Below, in pieces: positions 43,775-55,314 of a DNA stretch of 64,000 nt. A program made the position numbers and the translations under genes. This stretch comes from Paenibacillus sp. LS1 (GTDB lineage Bacteria; Bacillota; Bacilli; Paenibacillales; Paenibacillaceae). Each line of letters begins with the position of its first letter. The stretch's first letter is position 1. Below the pieces are notes generated by a model. That model ran no database searches, was not told the DNA's origin, and saw nothing but the letters and a program-made list of their open reading frames with translations. The stretch is taken from assembly GCF_026013365.1 (NCBI RefSeq), contig NZ_JAPDOE010000001.1:1240001-1304000 (forward strand), in the 5' to 3' direction.

Positions 43775-44776
43775 TTATACAGGGATCAGAGGCGGGGCTT
43801 CCGCCTGTTTCTTGCGCAGTTCCTTTCTTTGTTTATCCAGCTGATCATCATACATTTTCGTATTCCACCCATTGAAAAATTCAGTTCCCGCGGTAGCACC
43901 GGAACGATATAAAGCCGTACTGTCTTGTACCGATAAATGAAACTGCGTTGGTTTAATGCCAAGTGTTGGTATCTTCACTGTACGAAACCGGTTAATCTGT
44001 TCGATATAGCGCTCATCATGAGCGGTCAGCATCGTCTCCACAAGGGCCTGAAGCATGCTTAGCGGTCCTTTAATCCGAGCAGGCTCCACTTCCGTCTTAC
44101 CAACCATTTTGAATCCGACAACCGGAATAACGTCTCCCCCTCGTTCCGAACGATCCCCATCAAAGAGCCACAGCGGGAAATTGCTAAGCAACCCACCATC
44201 CACAACATAGACGAACTGATCTTGAAAAGGTAGACCTTTGGAGAATATCGGCGATTTGCGTATCACCACCGGATCGAAAAAATACGGGATACTGCAACTC
44301 ATACGCACCGCTTTCGCAACATCCAGCTTGGCAGGATCTATCCCGAAGCGCCGAATATCATCCGGTAGCACCAGAATGGTTCCATTGGATATATCTGATG
44401 CAGTAATAAGCAGTTTGCCTTGCGGCAAGTCAGCAAATGTGCGAATCCCTTTCTGCTCGAGCATCTTACGAATCCATGATTCCAGCGCTTCCCCCGAATA
44501 CAAGCCTTTCTTCAAGAACAGCCTTGCTGCGGGTCCAATCCATCGGATATTAAATATGGGAGAACGACGCAGCAATGAAGCAAACGGCGTATTCTCAATA
44601 ATGACTTTCATCTCTTCAGCCCGGTAACCCGCCGCTAGCAGAGCAGCTACAATGGAGCCGGATGATGTGCCAGCCACCCGATTGAACTGAATGCCACAAT
44701 CTTGGGCACCCTGCACAGCACCCGCAAGCGAGATTCCTTTGACGCCTCCACCTTCAAACACCGCGTTAATTAACAC
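43775..44776 (-). CDS. patatin-like phospholipase (YqhO-like)
   Basis: This 333-residue cytosolic serine hydrolase has the oxyanion loop FEGGGVKGISLAG (residues 7-19), nucleophile elbow RVAGTSSGSIVAALL (Ser near 40) and the dyad Asp in VVDGGLLSNFPL. These are the hallmarks of patatin-type lipid acyl hydrolases. The start is a GTG at 44776 with GGGGG seven bases upstream. That ribosome-binding site lies in the 3' arm of the terminator hairpin of the upstream gene. The physiological substrate is unknown. Confidence 0.9.
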   Translation of the reverse strand: MLINAVFEGGGVKGISLAGAVQGAQDCGIQFNRVAGTSSGSIVAALLAAGYRAEEMKVIIENTPFASLLRRSPIFNIRWIGPAARLFLKKGLYSGEALESWIRKMLEQKGIRTFADLPQGKLLITASDISNGTILVLPDDIRRFGIDPAKLDVAKAVRMSCSIPYFFDPVVIRKSPIFSKGLPFQDQFVYVVDGGLLSNFPLWLFDGDRSERGGDVIPVVGFKMVGKTEVEPARIKGPLSMLQALVETMLTAHDERYIEQINRFRTVKIPTLGIKPTQFHLSVQDSTALYRSGATAGTEFFNGWNTKMYDDQLDKQRKELRKKQAEAPPLIPV

Positions 44777-44779
44777 AAC

Positions 44780-44842
44780 AAAACCCCCGTTCTCCAGGCA
44801 GCCACGTTTCTACTGCCACTCTATGAGAACAAGGGTTTGTCT
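44780..44842 (-). terminator. terminator of the secreted glycosidase gene, overlapping the patatin ribosome-binding site
   Basis: On the minus strand ACAAACCCTTGTTCTC pairs with GAGAACGGGGGTTTTGT, with an inner GGCAG/CTGCC stem. The GGGGG in the 3' arm is also the best Shine-Dalgarno for the patatin gene. Confidence 0.7.
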
Positions 44843-44865
44843 TATCACTGTATTGTTAAAATGTT

Positions 44866-46476
44866 TTAAAGACCATAGTAGGCTTTCAATTTGGCAATCA
44901 AGCCGAGTGGATTCTTCGTCAGGTACTGTGAACTAAAGTAAATATCCCCTTTAACTGAAGCATACTTCTTGTTGTAGTTTAGCTGATCGATGATTTCCTG
45001 TGATGTCTGCCAGCCAATTTCCGGCGTACCTAACTTGTAAGGAGAGTGGCCGATATACAATTTTACATTCGTATTAGCCACTTCATTCGCCCACCAGTCC
45101 ACGACTTTGTCGTATCGGGCTACGCTCAGCGTCATACTCCAATACACCTGAGGAGCGACATAGTCGATCCACTCCTGGTTAATCCATGTCCGCACATCTG
45201 CATTCATGCTATCATACGCGGTTACTCCTGCTTTGGTATCAGAGCCGGTCAGATCAACGGATTTGTTACGCCATACACCAAATGGACTAATTCCATATTC
45301 AACGTTAGCTTTCACTCTGTGAATACTCTGTCCGAGCTGCTTGACGAATTGATTAATATTGTCTCGACGCCATTCGGCACGATCTTTGGTATTTAATGTG
45401 TTATAGGTTTTGAAGGCTGCATCATCATTAAAAGTCACATTCGATGGATAGAAATAATCATCCAGATGTACACCATCAATATCATACTGATTGACCACTT
45501 CCATGATCGTATCGATAATATGCTGTCTGGCTTCCGGGATACCCGGGTTAATGTACATTTTGCCGGATGCATTCACAATCCAGTCAGGATGAAGCTTGGA
45601 GATGTGATTTGCAGCCAGATTGGATGTACTCGCCGAATTCGTTGCTCTAAACGGATTGAACCAGGCGTGGAACTCCAGGCCACGTTTGTGTGCTTCCTCG
45701 ACCATGAACGCGAGGGGATCATAGCCAGGATCTTTACCCTGTGTTCCTGTCAGCACACTGTTCCAAGGTACCAGACCTGAAGGATAGATGGCATCTCCGT
45801 TGGCTCTCACTTGGACAAATACGGCGTTAATACCCATACCTTGCAGTGTATCGAGCTGTTTCGTGTATTCCTGCTTTTGCTTTTCTACATTTCCCTTGGC
45901 ACCGGATGAAGGCCAGTCTCCATTCACAGTGGAGATCCAGGCTCCCCGCATCTCTTCAGAAGCTGGTACAGTACCCGTGCCTCCAGGCTCTGCTGGGGTT
46001 GCGGGAGTTGGTTCAGGAGTTGGTACTGATTCATCTCCTGTGTACAGATCAATGGTCTGGGCTGCCTGATTCCAGTTCACCCGAATACCAAGGTTCTCAC
46101 TGACGAATCGAATGGGTACCATAACCCGACCTTGCTTTAATTCTACCGATGCATCCAAACCAACTACATTGTTATCCACGGTTGCCTGCTGGCGTCCGCT
46201 CGTCATTGAGATGACCGAATCGGATTTTTGAATGGTTACGGTACGTGTAGCCTGAGACCACAGAACGGATGCACCCAGTCCTTCGCTAATCACACGCAGA
46301 GGTACCATCGTTACATTTACTTTCGGCAAGATGTACGGAGATACATCCGATTCCAAACGGTTGCCATCTAGAAAAATAGCGATTTCCTTCTGCCCGGCTG
46401 CTTGTGCCGTCATGCCTGCTGTCTGTAATCCAAGTACAAAAATAAGCAGCAGCATCAATCCTTTACGAAACTTCAT
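44866..46476 (-). CDS. secreted glycoside-hydrolase-like protein with stalk domain (GHL10)
   Basis: This 536-residue exported protein has a signal peptide (about 1-27), two copper-amine-oxidase-like stalk repeats (about 35-150, VTMVPLRVISEGLGASVLW and VMVPIRFVSENLGIRV), a Pro/Thr-rich linker and a GHL10/DUF187-type TIM barrel from about residue 175 (EEMRGAWISTVNGDW, VFVQVRANGDAIYPS, EFHAWFNPFRA, GVHLDDYFYP). Family relatives include enzymes acting on cell-wall or secondary polysaccharides, but the substrate is not predictable. GGAGG precedes the ATG. Confidence 0.87.
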   Translation of the reverse strand: MKFRKGLMLLLIFVLGLQTAGMTAQAAGQKEIAIFLDGNRLESDVSPYILPKVNVTMVPLRVISEGLGASVLWSQATRTVTIQKSDSVISMTSGRQQATVDNNVVGLDASVELKQGRVMVPIRFVSENLGIRVNWNQAAQTIDLYTGDESVPTPEPTPATPAEPGGTGTVPASEEMRGAWISTVNGDWPSSGAKGNVEKQKQEYTKQLDTLQGMGINAVFVQVRANGDAIYPSGLVPWNSVLTGTQGKDPGYDPLAFMVEEAHKRGLEFHAWFNPFRATNSASTSNLAANHISKLHPDWIVNASGKMYINPGIPEARQHIIDTIMEVVNQYDIDGVHLDDYFYPSNVTFNDDAAFKTYNTLNTKDRAEWRRDNINQFVKQLGQSIHRVKANVEYGISPFGVWRNKSVDLTGSDTKAGVTAYDSMNADVRTWINQEWIDYVAPQVYWSMTLSVARYDKVVDWWANEVANTNVKLYIGHSPYKLGTPEIGWQTSQEIIDQLNYNKKYASVKGDIYFSSQYLTKNPLGLIAKLKAYYGL

Positions 46477-46587
46477 TAGTGCAGTCCTCCAAAATCATTA
46501 TAAATTTGCGGTAAATTCTACTAGTTTAATAGACGCTCCTAACGTTTGTTTAGTTGCGAAAATCACCAAATTATGGTGTGATTGCAC

Positions 46588-46626
46588 ACAAAAAAATGCT
46601 CCCTGCCATTGAAACGGCAAGAAGCA
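46588..46626 (-). terminator. terminator of mntR
   Basis: On the minus strand GATGCTTCTTGCC pairs with GGCAGGGAGCAT around an 8-nt loop, with mismatches, and is followed by a run of T. Confidence 0.8.
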
Positions 46627-46685
46627 TCCTTTGATCACAGGATACGATTCATTGTATATCACCATGTTTAAACCACTGCTGAAAC

Positions 46686-47114
46686 TTACGACTCCGTATT
46701 ACTCATGACATCTTGAAGATTTTTGAGGTCACGCAACCGACTCTCGTCCTGACGGAAGTATTCGACCAAAGACTCAATACATGTAATGGAGTCCCAGCTC
46801 AAATGATGTTCAATGCCTTCAACATCATTGTAAATATTCTCTTCCTGAACACCAATCGTCGTCAAAAACTGTTCAAGCAGATGATGGCGTTCCATCAAAC
46901 GTTTGCCCATCTTTTTGCCTTTTGGCGTAAGCACCAGTCCGCGGTACTTCTCATAGATCAGGTACTCGTCTTTGTCCAGCTTTTGGATCATCTTCGTCAC
47001 CGATGAAGGATGTACTTCCAGTCCTTCAGCTATATCAGACACACGAGCATAGCCCTTTTCATCAATTAATTTGTATATACGCTCCAAATAATCTTCCATA
47101 CTGGGCGTTGGCAT
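46686..47114 (-). CDS. mntR: manganese-responsive repressor MntR
   Basis: MntR is a DtxR-family dimer that represses Mn2+ uptake genes when bound to manganese. The 142-residue protein has an N-terminal winged helix ([20 protein letters not shown]) and keeps all the ligands defined in B. subtilis MntR at the same numbering: Asp8, Glu11, His77, Glu99, Glu102 and His103. The ATG has GAGAGGG upstream. It is transcribed divergently from splB. Confidence 0.95.
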   Translation of the reverse strand: MPTPSMEDYLERIYKLIDEKGYARVSDIAEGLEVHPSSVTKMIQKLDKDEYLIYEKYRGLVLTPKGKKMGKRLMERHHLLEQFLTTIGVQEENIYNDVEGIEHHLSWDSITCIESLVEYFRQDESRLRDLKNLQDVMSNTES

Positions 47115-47306
47115 CTGCTTCCCTCTCTTCTCTCTGACCGGCCCCTATTCGTGCCTGGTCCCTATCTTATAATGATACATGTTATCAATACGCATTGGCA
47201 AGTCCTGCACAATTCGGGGCGTATTGTTACGCAAGTAATTGGCAGGCGTGACTTCTCCCCGAACGAGGCAAACTAAGCAAAGTTTCGCATCGAAAGGAGT
47301 GATTTC

Positions 47307-48377
47307 GTGAGTACAAGTGTAGCCTCACCGCCAGTTCGTAAAGCAAAAGGTACTAAACCCTTTATTCCCGATTTAGTGTACTTTGAACCCGGTGCGCTGG
47401 AATATGATAAAGGTAAACGAATTATGGAATGGGTCACATCCAAAAACATACCTTATCAGATGACCACATCCCATAACCGGATCACGAACCTGCCGGGTGA
47501 AACTGAACAAGAAAAGTACCGGATGGCGAAGCGTACTCTGGTTGTTGGTGTGCGCAAAACACTCAAGTTCGACCAGTCGAAACCTTCAGCGGAATATGCT
47601 ATTCCCATCTCTACAGGCTGTATGGGGCACTGTCATTATTGTTATCTTCAAACTACACTTGGCGCCAAACCTTATGTCCGTGTGTACGTCAATACGGATG
47701 AGATCATTCAGGCAGCGAAAGGATACATCGAAGAACGTGCGCCTGAAATCACGCGATTTGAAGCCGCCTGTACGTCCGATCCCGTCGGACTCGAGCATAT
47801 CACGGAAAATTTAAGTGACTTGATCCGTTTTATGGCGGAGGAAGAATATGGACGTTTGCGCTTCGTAACCAAATATCATCACGTTGATCCATTGTTGAAC
47901 ATTAAGCATAATGGCCACACTCGTATTCGCTTTAGCGTCAATTCCGATTATGTCATCAAAAACTTTGAACCAGCTACTTCCAGATTTGAGGAGCGCATTG
48001 AAGCTGCTGGCAAAATTGCACACGCCGGGTATCCTCTAGGATTCATTATCGCTCCGATTATGTGGTATGAAGGCTGGGAAGAAGGATACTCGGAGCTTTT
48101 GCAGAAGCTGGCAGATACGCTTCCAGAAGAAGCAACCAAGGATCTTACGTTTGAGATGATCCAGCACCGTTTTACCAAAACGGCCAAAGCGACTATTGAG
48201 AAGCGTTATCCCAAAACCAAGCTGGAGATGGATATTGAGAAACGTAAGATGAAATGGGGACGCTGGGGCCAGTACAAATATGTGTATAAGGATGACCAGC
48301 AAGATGCGCTGCGGGAGTTCATTACGGAACGAATCTTTGAACATTTCCCACTAGCCAATATTGATTACTTCACCTAA
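47307..48377 (+). CDS. splB: spore photoproduct lyase
   Basis: SplB is a radical SAM enzyme that reverses 5-thyminyl-5,6-dihydrothymine in germinating spores. The 356-residue protein has the iron-sulfur motif CMGHCHYCY (CxxxCxxC) near residue 104 and the second conserved cysteine in EAACTSDPVGLEH, the proposed H-atom donor. The start is a GTG with AAAGGAG upstream. No splA-like gene precedes it, unlike in B. subtilis. Confidence 0.95.
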   Translation: MSTSVASPPVRKAKGTKPFIPDLVYFEPGALEYDKGKRIMEWVTSKNIPYQMTTSHNRITNLPGETEQEKYRMAKRTLVVGVRKTLKFDQSKPSAEYAIPISTGCMGHCHYCYLQTTLGAKPYVRVYVNTDEIIQAAKGYIEERAPEITRFEAACTSDPVGLEHITENLSDLIRFMAEEEYGRLRFVTKYHHVDPLLNIKHNGHTRIRFSVNSDYVIKNFEPATSRFEERIEAAGKIAHAGYPLGFIIAPIMWYEGWEEGYSELLQKLADTLPEEATKDLTFEMIQHRFTKTAKATIEKRYPKTKLEMDIEKRKMKWGRWGQYKYVYKDDQQDALREFITERIFEHFPLANIDYFT

Positions 48378-48436
48378 ACGAAAAAAAAGCTCGACCAAAT
48401 TCATATGCTGATAAAAGCATTCCCTACAAACGATTA

Positions 48437-48489
48437 AAAAGCAGGTTACATGACCCAGAGTGACTCTGGTTAACATGTAGCCTGCTTTG
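48437..48489. terminator. terminator between convergent splB and ccdA
   Basis: AAAGCAGGTTACATG and CATGTAGCCTGCTTT form a stem with one mismatch. Within the loop CCAGAG/CTCTGG forms a second hairpin. T and A flanks suit both directions. Confidence 0.8.
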
Positions 48490-48525
48490 TCATGCATTTT
48501 TAAAATTCAAATTCAATTCATGCGT

Positions 48526-49239
48526 TTAAATAATCATCCAGTCTGGTGTAATTTGCTGCAACCATATGGTAATCTTCGTCATCTGATCTGTAAAAAGCAA
48601 TACGCCAAGGAAAAGCATTAATGCTCCGCCAATTTTCATCATGACATTGGAATACCGTAAGATCCAGCGTGTCGAACCGATGAAAAACGCCAAAATGAAG
48701 AACGGTATCGCAAACCCTGCGGTATAGCCTGTAATCAGCGCCAGCCAGGTTGTAGGCTCACTCGCAGCCATCGCAATGATCGCAGTTAGAATGGGGCCAA
48801 TACAGGGTGACCAGCCTGCCGAGAAACCGATACCAAATATAAATGAGCCCAGATATCCTGCAGGTTTCCATTTCATATCCAACTTGCGTTCCTTCATCAA
48901 AAACTGCGGCTTGAACACACCTAGCAAAAACAATCCCATAAGCATAATCAGAATTGCAGACAATTGACGAATTAATTCGCGGTTATCATTGAAAAACTGG
49001 CCAAACAATCCTGCACCCAGGCCAAGCGAATAAAACACAGCCGAGAAGCCCAAAATAAACGCCAGCGTGTGCGTCATCGTCTTAAAACGGACTTCTCGCT
49101 GATTGCGGTCATCCTTCAATTGTTGCACCGTCATCCCTGTGATATAGGAAAGGTATGATGGATACAGCGGAAGACAACATGGTGATATAAATGAGACCAA
49201 GCCTGCTACAAAAGCCATCCATACATTAACATCAGGCAT
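48526..49239 (-). CDS. ccdA: cytochrome c biogenesis protein CcdA
   Basis: CcdA is a polytopic thiol transporter that passes reducing equivalents across the membrane for cytochrome c maturation and for spore peptidoglycan synthesis. The 237-residue protein has six transmembrane segments and the two redox-active Cys regions SFISPCCLPLYPSYLSY and GWSPCIGPILTAI. The start is placed at the ATG at 49239 (MPDVNVWMAFVAGLVS); the 10 codons upstream are not homologous. It follows znuB by 49 nt and may be co-transcribed. Confidence 0.9.
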   Translation of the reverse strand: MPDVNVWMAFVAGLVSFISPCCLPLYPSYLSYITGMTVQQLKDDRNQREVRFKTMTHTLAFILGFSAVFYSLGLGAGLFGQFFNDNRELIRQLSAILIMLMGLFLLGVFKPQFLMKERKLDMKWKPAGYLGSFIFGIGFSAGWSPCIGPILTAIIAMAASEPTTWLALITGYTAGFAIPFFILAFFIGSTRWILRYSNVMMKIGGALMLFLGVLLFTDQMTKITIWLQQITPDWMII

Positions 49240-49288
49240 GAAGCGGATGTCTCCCTTCCCCGGGCTCACGCGCTTGCTCGTTCAGTCG

Positions 49289-50092
49289 TCAGGCTCGGAA
49301 CCCTTTTTTTCCAATCATCGTTAGAATCAGCATCATGATCAGCAATAATACGATCGTTGCTCCAGGTGCGAGGTTCCAGATGCCTGCTACGACCAGTCCA
49401 AGAACTACGGCAATTTCGCCGATAACCACGGACAGAATTATGGCGGATTTGAAACTTCGGGCCATCAACAAGCTCACCGCTACCGGAATGGTCAATAGCG
49501 CTGACACCAGAAGCGCACCGACAATCTTGATCGCCGTGCTAATGACGAGTGCTGTCATCACTGTGATTAACATGTTCAGAATTCTCACAGGCAACCCTGT
49601 AACCGCTGCCGCATCTTCCTCAAAGCTGAGCAGGAAAAATTCCTTATGTAACAATGCCACTACGATGACCACGATTAGCGTAACTACACCTACCAGCTTC
49701 AGATCCGTAGCGTCTAATGTATATATACTGCCGAACAAGTAACTCATGACATCTGCATTATATCCTTTGCCCAGCGTGAAGAACAATGAAGCCAGCGCCA
49801 CGCCTCCGGACATGATAATAGCAATCGATAATTCGGCGTAACTCTTATACGCTTTGCGCAGCTTCTCAATCGCAAATGATGCAAGCACGGCAAATATCAA
49901 ACCTACCGCAATGGGATACACTTCAATCAGGAATCCGAGTGCAACGCCGGCGATGGTCACATGAGACAAGGTGTCTCCGATCATGGATAAACGCCGTAAT
50001 ACCAGGAACAGTCCGATCAGCGGAGCGGTGATGCCGATTAACAATCCACCCGCCAGTGCACGCTGAAAAAAATCACTCATTAATATTTCCAA
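49289..50092 (-). CDS. znuB: zinc/manganese ABC transporter permease
   Basis: This 267-residue membrane protein has about eight to nine transmembrane helices and belongs to the ABC-3 permease family, with GDTLSHVTIAGVALGFL and GALLVSALLTIPVAVS as signatures. A TTG at 50092, ten bases after AAGGAG, gives MEILMSDFFQRALAGG, which aligns with ZnuB starts; an ATG four codons later and a GTG at 50101 are alternatives. It follows znuC by 52 nt. Confidence 0.9.
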   Translation of the reverse strand: MEILMSDFFQRALAGGLLIGITAPLIGLFLVLRRLSMIGDTLSHVTIAGVALGFLIEVYPIAVGLIFAVLASFAIEKLRKAYKSYAELSIAIIMSGGVALASLFFTLGKGYNADVMSYLFGSIYTLDATDLKLVGVVTLIVVIVVALLHKEFFLLSFEEDAAAVTGLPVRILNMLITVMTALVISTAIKIVGALLVSALLTIPVAVSLLMARSFKSAIILSVVIGEIAVVLGLVVAGIWNLAPGATIVLLLIMMLILTMIGKKGFRA

Positions 50093-50144
50093 AACAAACA
50101 CGACTCCTTCGGCCTTACTCTAATCTAATGGGCCATAAACACTT

Positions 50145-50903
50145 CTAACGTACCTGTGCAGTGGTATGTTGCAGATTGGTTTCAGCACAATCCTGTACCT
50201 CATGCGAATGACGGACATGAAAATTAATTTTGCCATTCGTTACCGCAGCTTCAGAACCCAGATAACTCTCCATGCGATCCATATCATGAGACACCATCAG
50301 AAAAGTCATGCGGTGATGTTCATGCATATGCGTAATCAGTTCAAAGAAACTGGCCTGTGATTCAGCATCAATACCTACTGTTGGTTCATCCAGAATCAAC
50401 AGATCCGGGTGATTGATAAGCGCTCGTGCCAAAAATACACGCTGCTGCTGCCCGCCGGACAACTGACCAATGCGTTTGTTCGCCAGATCCTCGATCCGCA
50501 TGACTTGCAGAGCATCCGTGCACTGCTGCTGACATTTGCGAGACATACGACGGAACATGTTTTTGTTATTGTACAAGCCGGACATGACCACTTCACGAAC
50601 AGTCGCCGGGAACAACGGGTTGAATGCATTCTTTTGTGGCACATATCCAATGCGGTCCCAGTCTTTGAACCTGCGGATTGACTGTCCGAATAGTTTAATA
50701 TCTCCTTGCGCAGGAGGCAATAATCCTACCAGCATGCGCAGCAGTGTCGTTTTACCTGCCCCGTTGGAACCGATAATCCCGACAAAGTCCCTTTCCTGGG
50801 CCATAAAATCGAGATTCTCAATTACTTTCTGGTCTCCATAGGAAAATGATAGTTTCTCGATCTCTATTATTGGATCATGACATAGTGGCATGATTTGCTG
50901 CAT
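50145..50903 (-). CDS. znuC: zinc ABC transporter ATP-binding protein
   Basis: This 252-residue ATPase energises metal import. It has Walker A GSNGAGKTTLLRM, a Q-loop (YVPQKNAF), the signature LSGGQQQRVFLARAL, Walker B LLILDEPTVGID and H-loop MVSHDMDRM. The start is placed at the ATG at 50903 after AAGGGCGG. It lies between znuA and znuB in one direction. Zinc rather than manganese is inferred from the His-rich ZnuA and nearby zur. Confidence 0.9.
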   Translation of the reverse strand: MQQIMPLCHDPIIEIEKLSFSYGDQKVIENLDFMAQERDFVGIIGSNGAGKTTLLRMLVGLLPPAQGDIKLFGQSIRRFKDWDRIGYVPQKNAFNPLFPATVREVVMSGLYNNKNMFRRMSRKCQQQCTDALQVMRIEDLANKRIGQLSGGQQQRVFLARALINHPDLLILDEPTVGIDAESQASFFELITHMHEHHRMTFLMVSHDMDRMESYLGSEAAVTNGKINFHVRHSHEVQDCAETNLQHTTAQVR

Positions 50904-50945
50904 GGCAAAGCCGCCCTTCATTATATATAAGAATCCCATAGCGTC

Positions 50946-50982
50946 CTAAGAGCCTTCACCGCGAACGGTAAAGACTCTTAGT
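50946..50982 (-). other. hairpin in the znuA-znuC gap
   Basis: CTAAGAG/CTCTTAG and an inner ACCG/CGGT arm form an imperfect 14-bp stem. No T run follows on the minus strand. It may set the ratio of binding protein to transporter by RNA processing or partial termination. Confidence 0.45.
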
Positions 50983-51002
50983 TCTGAATCCTTCATTCTA
51001 TC

Positions 51003-51992
51003 TTATTTTAATGCGATCAGCAGATTTTGCAAATTTTTCTCCATTAGGGTGAAATAATCATCCCCGTTTGTTGCCTGCTCTTTGGTCAATCCCTCAACCG
51101 GATTAAGGACCATAGTTTCAACGCCTGCTTCGCTAGCCAGTGTTTTCGCCAATTTGTCAGATACCAGCTCTTCGAAGAAAATGTATTTAATGCCTTCATC
51201 TTTAACGAGTTTCGCAAGCTTCACGATATCCTGTCCTGTCGGTTCAGCATCCGGGGAAAGTCCCATAATGGCATGCTGGCTTAATCCATAATCACGTGCA
51301 AGGTAGCCGAACGCTTGGTGCGAGACCACAATTTCCTTGTTCGGGACTTTAGCCAATTCATCTGTAAAACGCTGATCCAGCGTCTCAAGCTTCGTAAGAA
51401 GCGCTTCATAACGTTGTTCATAACCTGCTTTGTGATCAGGATCTGCTTCGACCAGACTTTTTTTGATGTTTTCAGCCATGATCATGGCTGATTTCGGACT
51501 AACCCACGTATGTGGATCAATATGATGATCAGCGACATCTTCACTGGCAGCTTCATCGGTGTGTTCATCTGCATGCTCGTCTTCATGCTCTTCGCCGTGA
51601 CCATGCCCATCATCACCCTCAGCGGTTAACAGCTTAACACCTTCGCTGACGGCAACAGATTTCACCTGTGTATCACTGTTCAGCGACTTCAGGAAATTCG
51701 GCACCCATCCTTCCAGTCCAGCTCCATTATAGAAGAACAGCTGTGCCTTGGATGTATTAACAATGTCCTGACTCTTTGGAGTCCAGTCATGTGGCTCTAC
51801 TCCCGTTGGCAGCAGGTTAATGACATTGGCATCTTCACCACCAATTGCAGTCGTAAAAGCATATACAGGATAAAATGTCGTCACAACATTTACTTTGCCT
51901 TCAACCATCTTGGCACTATTGGAACTATCCTGCCCACACGCAGACAATACCAGCAAACTGAGAATCAGCAAACCCGTCCACAGCAACTTCAT
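51003..51992 (-). CDS. znuA: zinc-binding lipoprotein of the ZnuABC importer
   Basis: This 329-residue cluster A-I substrate-binding lipoprotein captures Zn2+ outside the cell. It has signal MKLLWTGLLILSLLVLSAC with a lipobox cysteine, the ligand-bearing VTTFYPVYAF and GVEPHDWTPKSQD, a His/Asp/Glu-rich loop (DDGHGHGEEHEDEHADEH), HIDPHTWVSPKSA and a C-terminal FEELVSDKLAKTLASEAG. The start is placed at the ATG at 51992 after AAGAGG. The frame is open 25 codons further upstream. A Zur-like box lies upstream. Confidence 0.92.
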   Translation of the reverse strand: MKLLWTGLLILSLLVLSACGQDSSNSAKMVEGKVNVVTTFYPVYAFTTAIGGEDANVINLLPTGVEPHDWTPKSQDIVNTSKAQLFFYNGAGLEGWVPNFLKSLNSDTQVKSVAVSEGVKLLTAEGDDGHGHGEEHEDEHADEHTDEAASEDVADHHIDPHTWVSPKSAMIMAENIKKSLVEADPDHKAGYEQRYEALLTKLETLDQRFTDELAKVPNKEIVVSHQAFGYLARDYGLSQHAIMGLSPDAEPTGQDIVKLAKLVKDEGIKYIFFEELVSDKLAKTLASEAGVETMVLNPVEGLTKEQATNGDDYFTLMEKNLQNLLIALK

Positions 51993-52085
51993 GTTGCCTC
52001 TTTTGCTCGTCTTTCCTGTCTGGTTAGCCTGAACTTGATGTTGCTCTTTATAAAATATCATTATCATTCACTCCGCATCTCTTAA

Positions 52086-52100
52086 TCGTAAACATTACTG
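52086..52100. promoter_or_regulatory. candidate Zur box upstream of znuA
   Basis: TCGTAAACATTACTG matches TCGTAATNATTACGA at 11 of 14 defined positions. It lies 94 bp upstream of the chosen znuA start. Apart from this and the metG terminator, the gap 52068-52399 shows nothing further. Confidence 0.5.
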
Positions 52101-52223
52101 AAAGAATTATAGGTAACCTGAACCTACTTGTCAAGCTATCCCGTCCTATTCATTCTTTCCTGAAGTACGGAGTTCATAACAGTATATGCTTGTTCTCTTC
52201 CCTTCAGATACGAATTATATCAA

Positions 52224-52256
52224 CAAAAAAAGGGGCCCGAATTATATCGGACCACC
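52224..52256 (-). terminator. terminator of metG
   Basis: On the minus strand GGTCCGA pairs with TTCGGGCC around TATAA, followed by eight T. It lies about 145 nt after the metG stop. Confidence 0.8.
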
Positions 52257-52399
52257 TTGTGTCATAATTATGACAGTATTTGAATCAATTTCATAACTCA
52301 ATAAAGGATTTTTGTAACTAAATATAGACAAATTGAACCTTTTTGATCTATATCTACCCTTGATTGAAGCAGCTAAAGGTATTATGAAATTGATTCTTT

Positions 52400-54765
<2,366 letters not shown>

Positions 54766-54778
54766 GAAATCATATAGA

Positions 54779-54954
54779 AGTTGCTCAAAAAGTCTACTTT
54801 TGATTACGAATCATGCCTACCGGCATCATCAGCATCGAAGTTGAAATTCAGCCGAAATGTCCGTTGCTCACGTAGGTTTCCTACGCTCCGCTACTCCATT
54901 TCTAACTTCATCCCATCTTCTCGGTACTGAAAACCAGACTTTTTGAACTTGCAC
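54779..54954. repeat. dispersed hairpin repeat, long form (copy B)
   Basis: The outer blocks AGTTGCTCAAAAAGTCT with CTTTTGATTACGAA and GGTACTGAAAACC with AGACTTTTTGAAC match copy A at 26428-26495. Between them is about 110 bp with its own inverted repeats (GAAGTT...AACTTC and GTAGGTTTCCTAC). It occupies most of the 295-bp gap between the T-box and yidD. Confidence 0.7.
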
Positions 54955-55060
54955 ATATAGGAAAAATATACTGAAATGCGGGCCCCTTTGTCAAGTGGAC
55001 AGCATACTCAAGTTCAATCCTGGCCTGCTTCCAGGCCACCCGAATACTTCAGGCTCATCG

Positions 55061-55312
55061 TTACTCTGATACCATCATGGACTTCTCCGTCTTCGGTGGT
55101 ACCAGATCTACGCCGCCTGGATGAAACGGGTGACATTTGGCAATGCGTTTCGCTGTTAGCAACGAGCCTTTGAGCGCACCGTGCACTTCAATCGCCTCCA
55201 TGGCATAAGCCGAGCAGCTTGGATAGAACCGGCATGTTGGCGGCGTCAATGGAGAGATATAGTTGCGGTACACCCTAATAGGTGCCTGAGCTATTCTACG
55301 CGATAACTTCAT
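55061..55312 (-). CDS. yidD: membrane protein insertion efficiency factor YidD
   Basis: This 83-residue amphipathic, membrane-associated protein assists YidC-dependent insertion. It shows the family block [19 protein letters not shown] and the C-terminal [15 protein letters not shown]. The ATG lies 2 nt after the zur stop, so the two genes are translationally linked. Confidence 0.94.
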   Translation of the reverse strand: MKLSRRIAQAPIRVYRNYISPLTPPTCRFYPSCSAYAMEAIEVHGALKGSLLTAKRIAKCHPFHPGGVDLVPPKTEKSMMVSE

Positions 55313-55314
55313 GG

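Noticed and set aside
52224..52260. Possible second T-box (GGTGGTCC followed by a terminator)
   Set aside because: Only the GGTGG fragment resembles a T-box. There is no stem I or specifier, and it lies downstream of metG where a terminator is expected.
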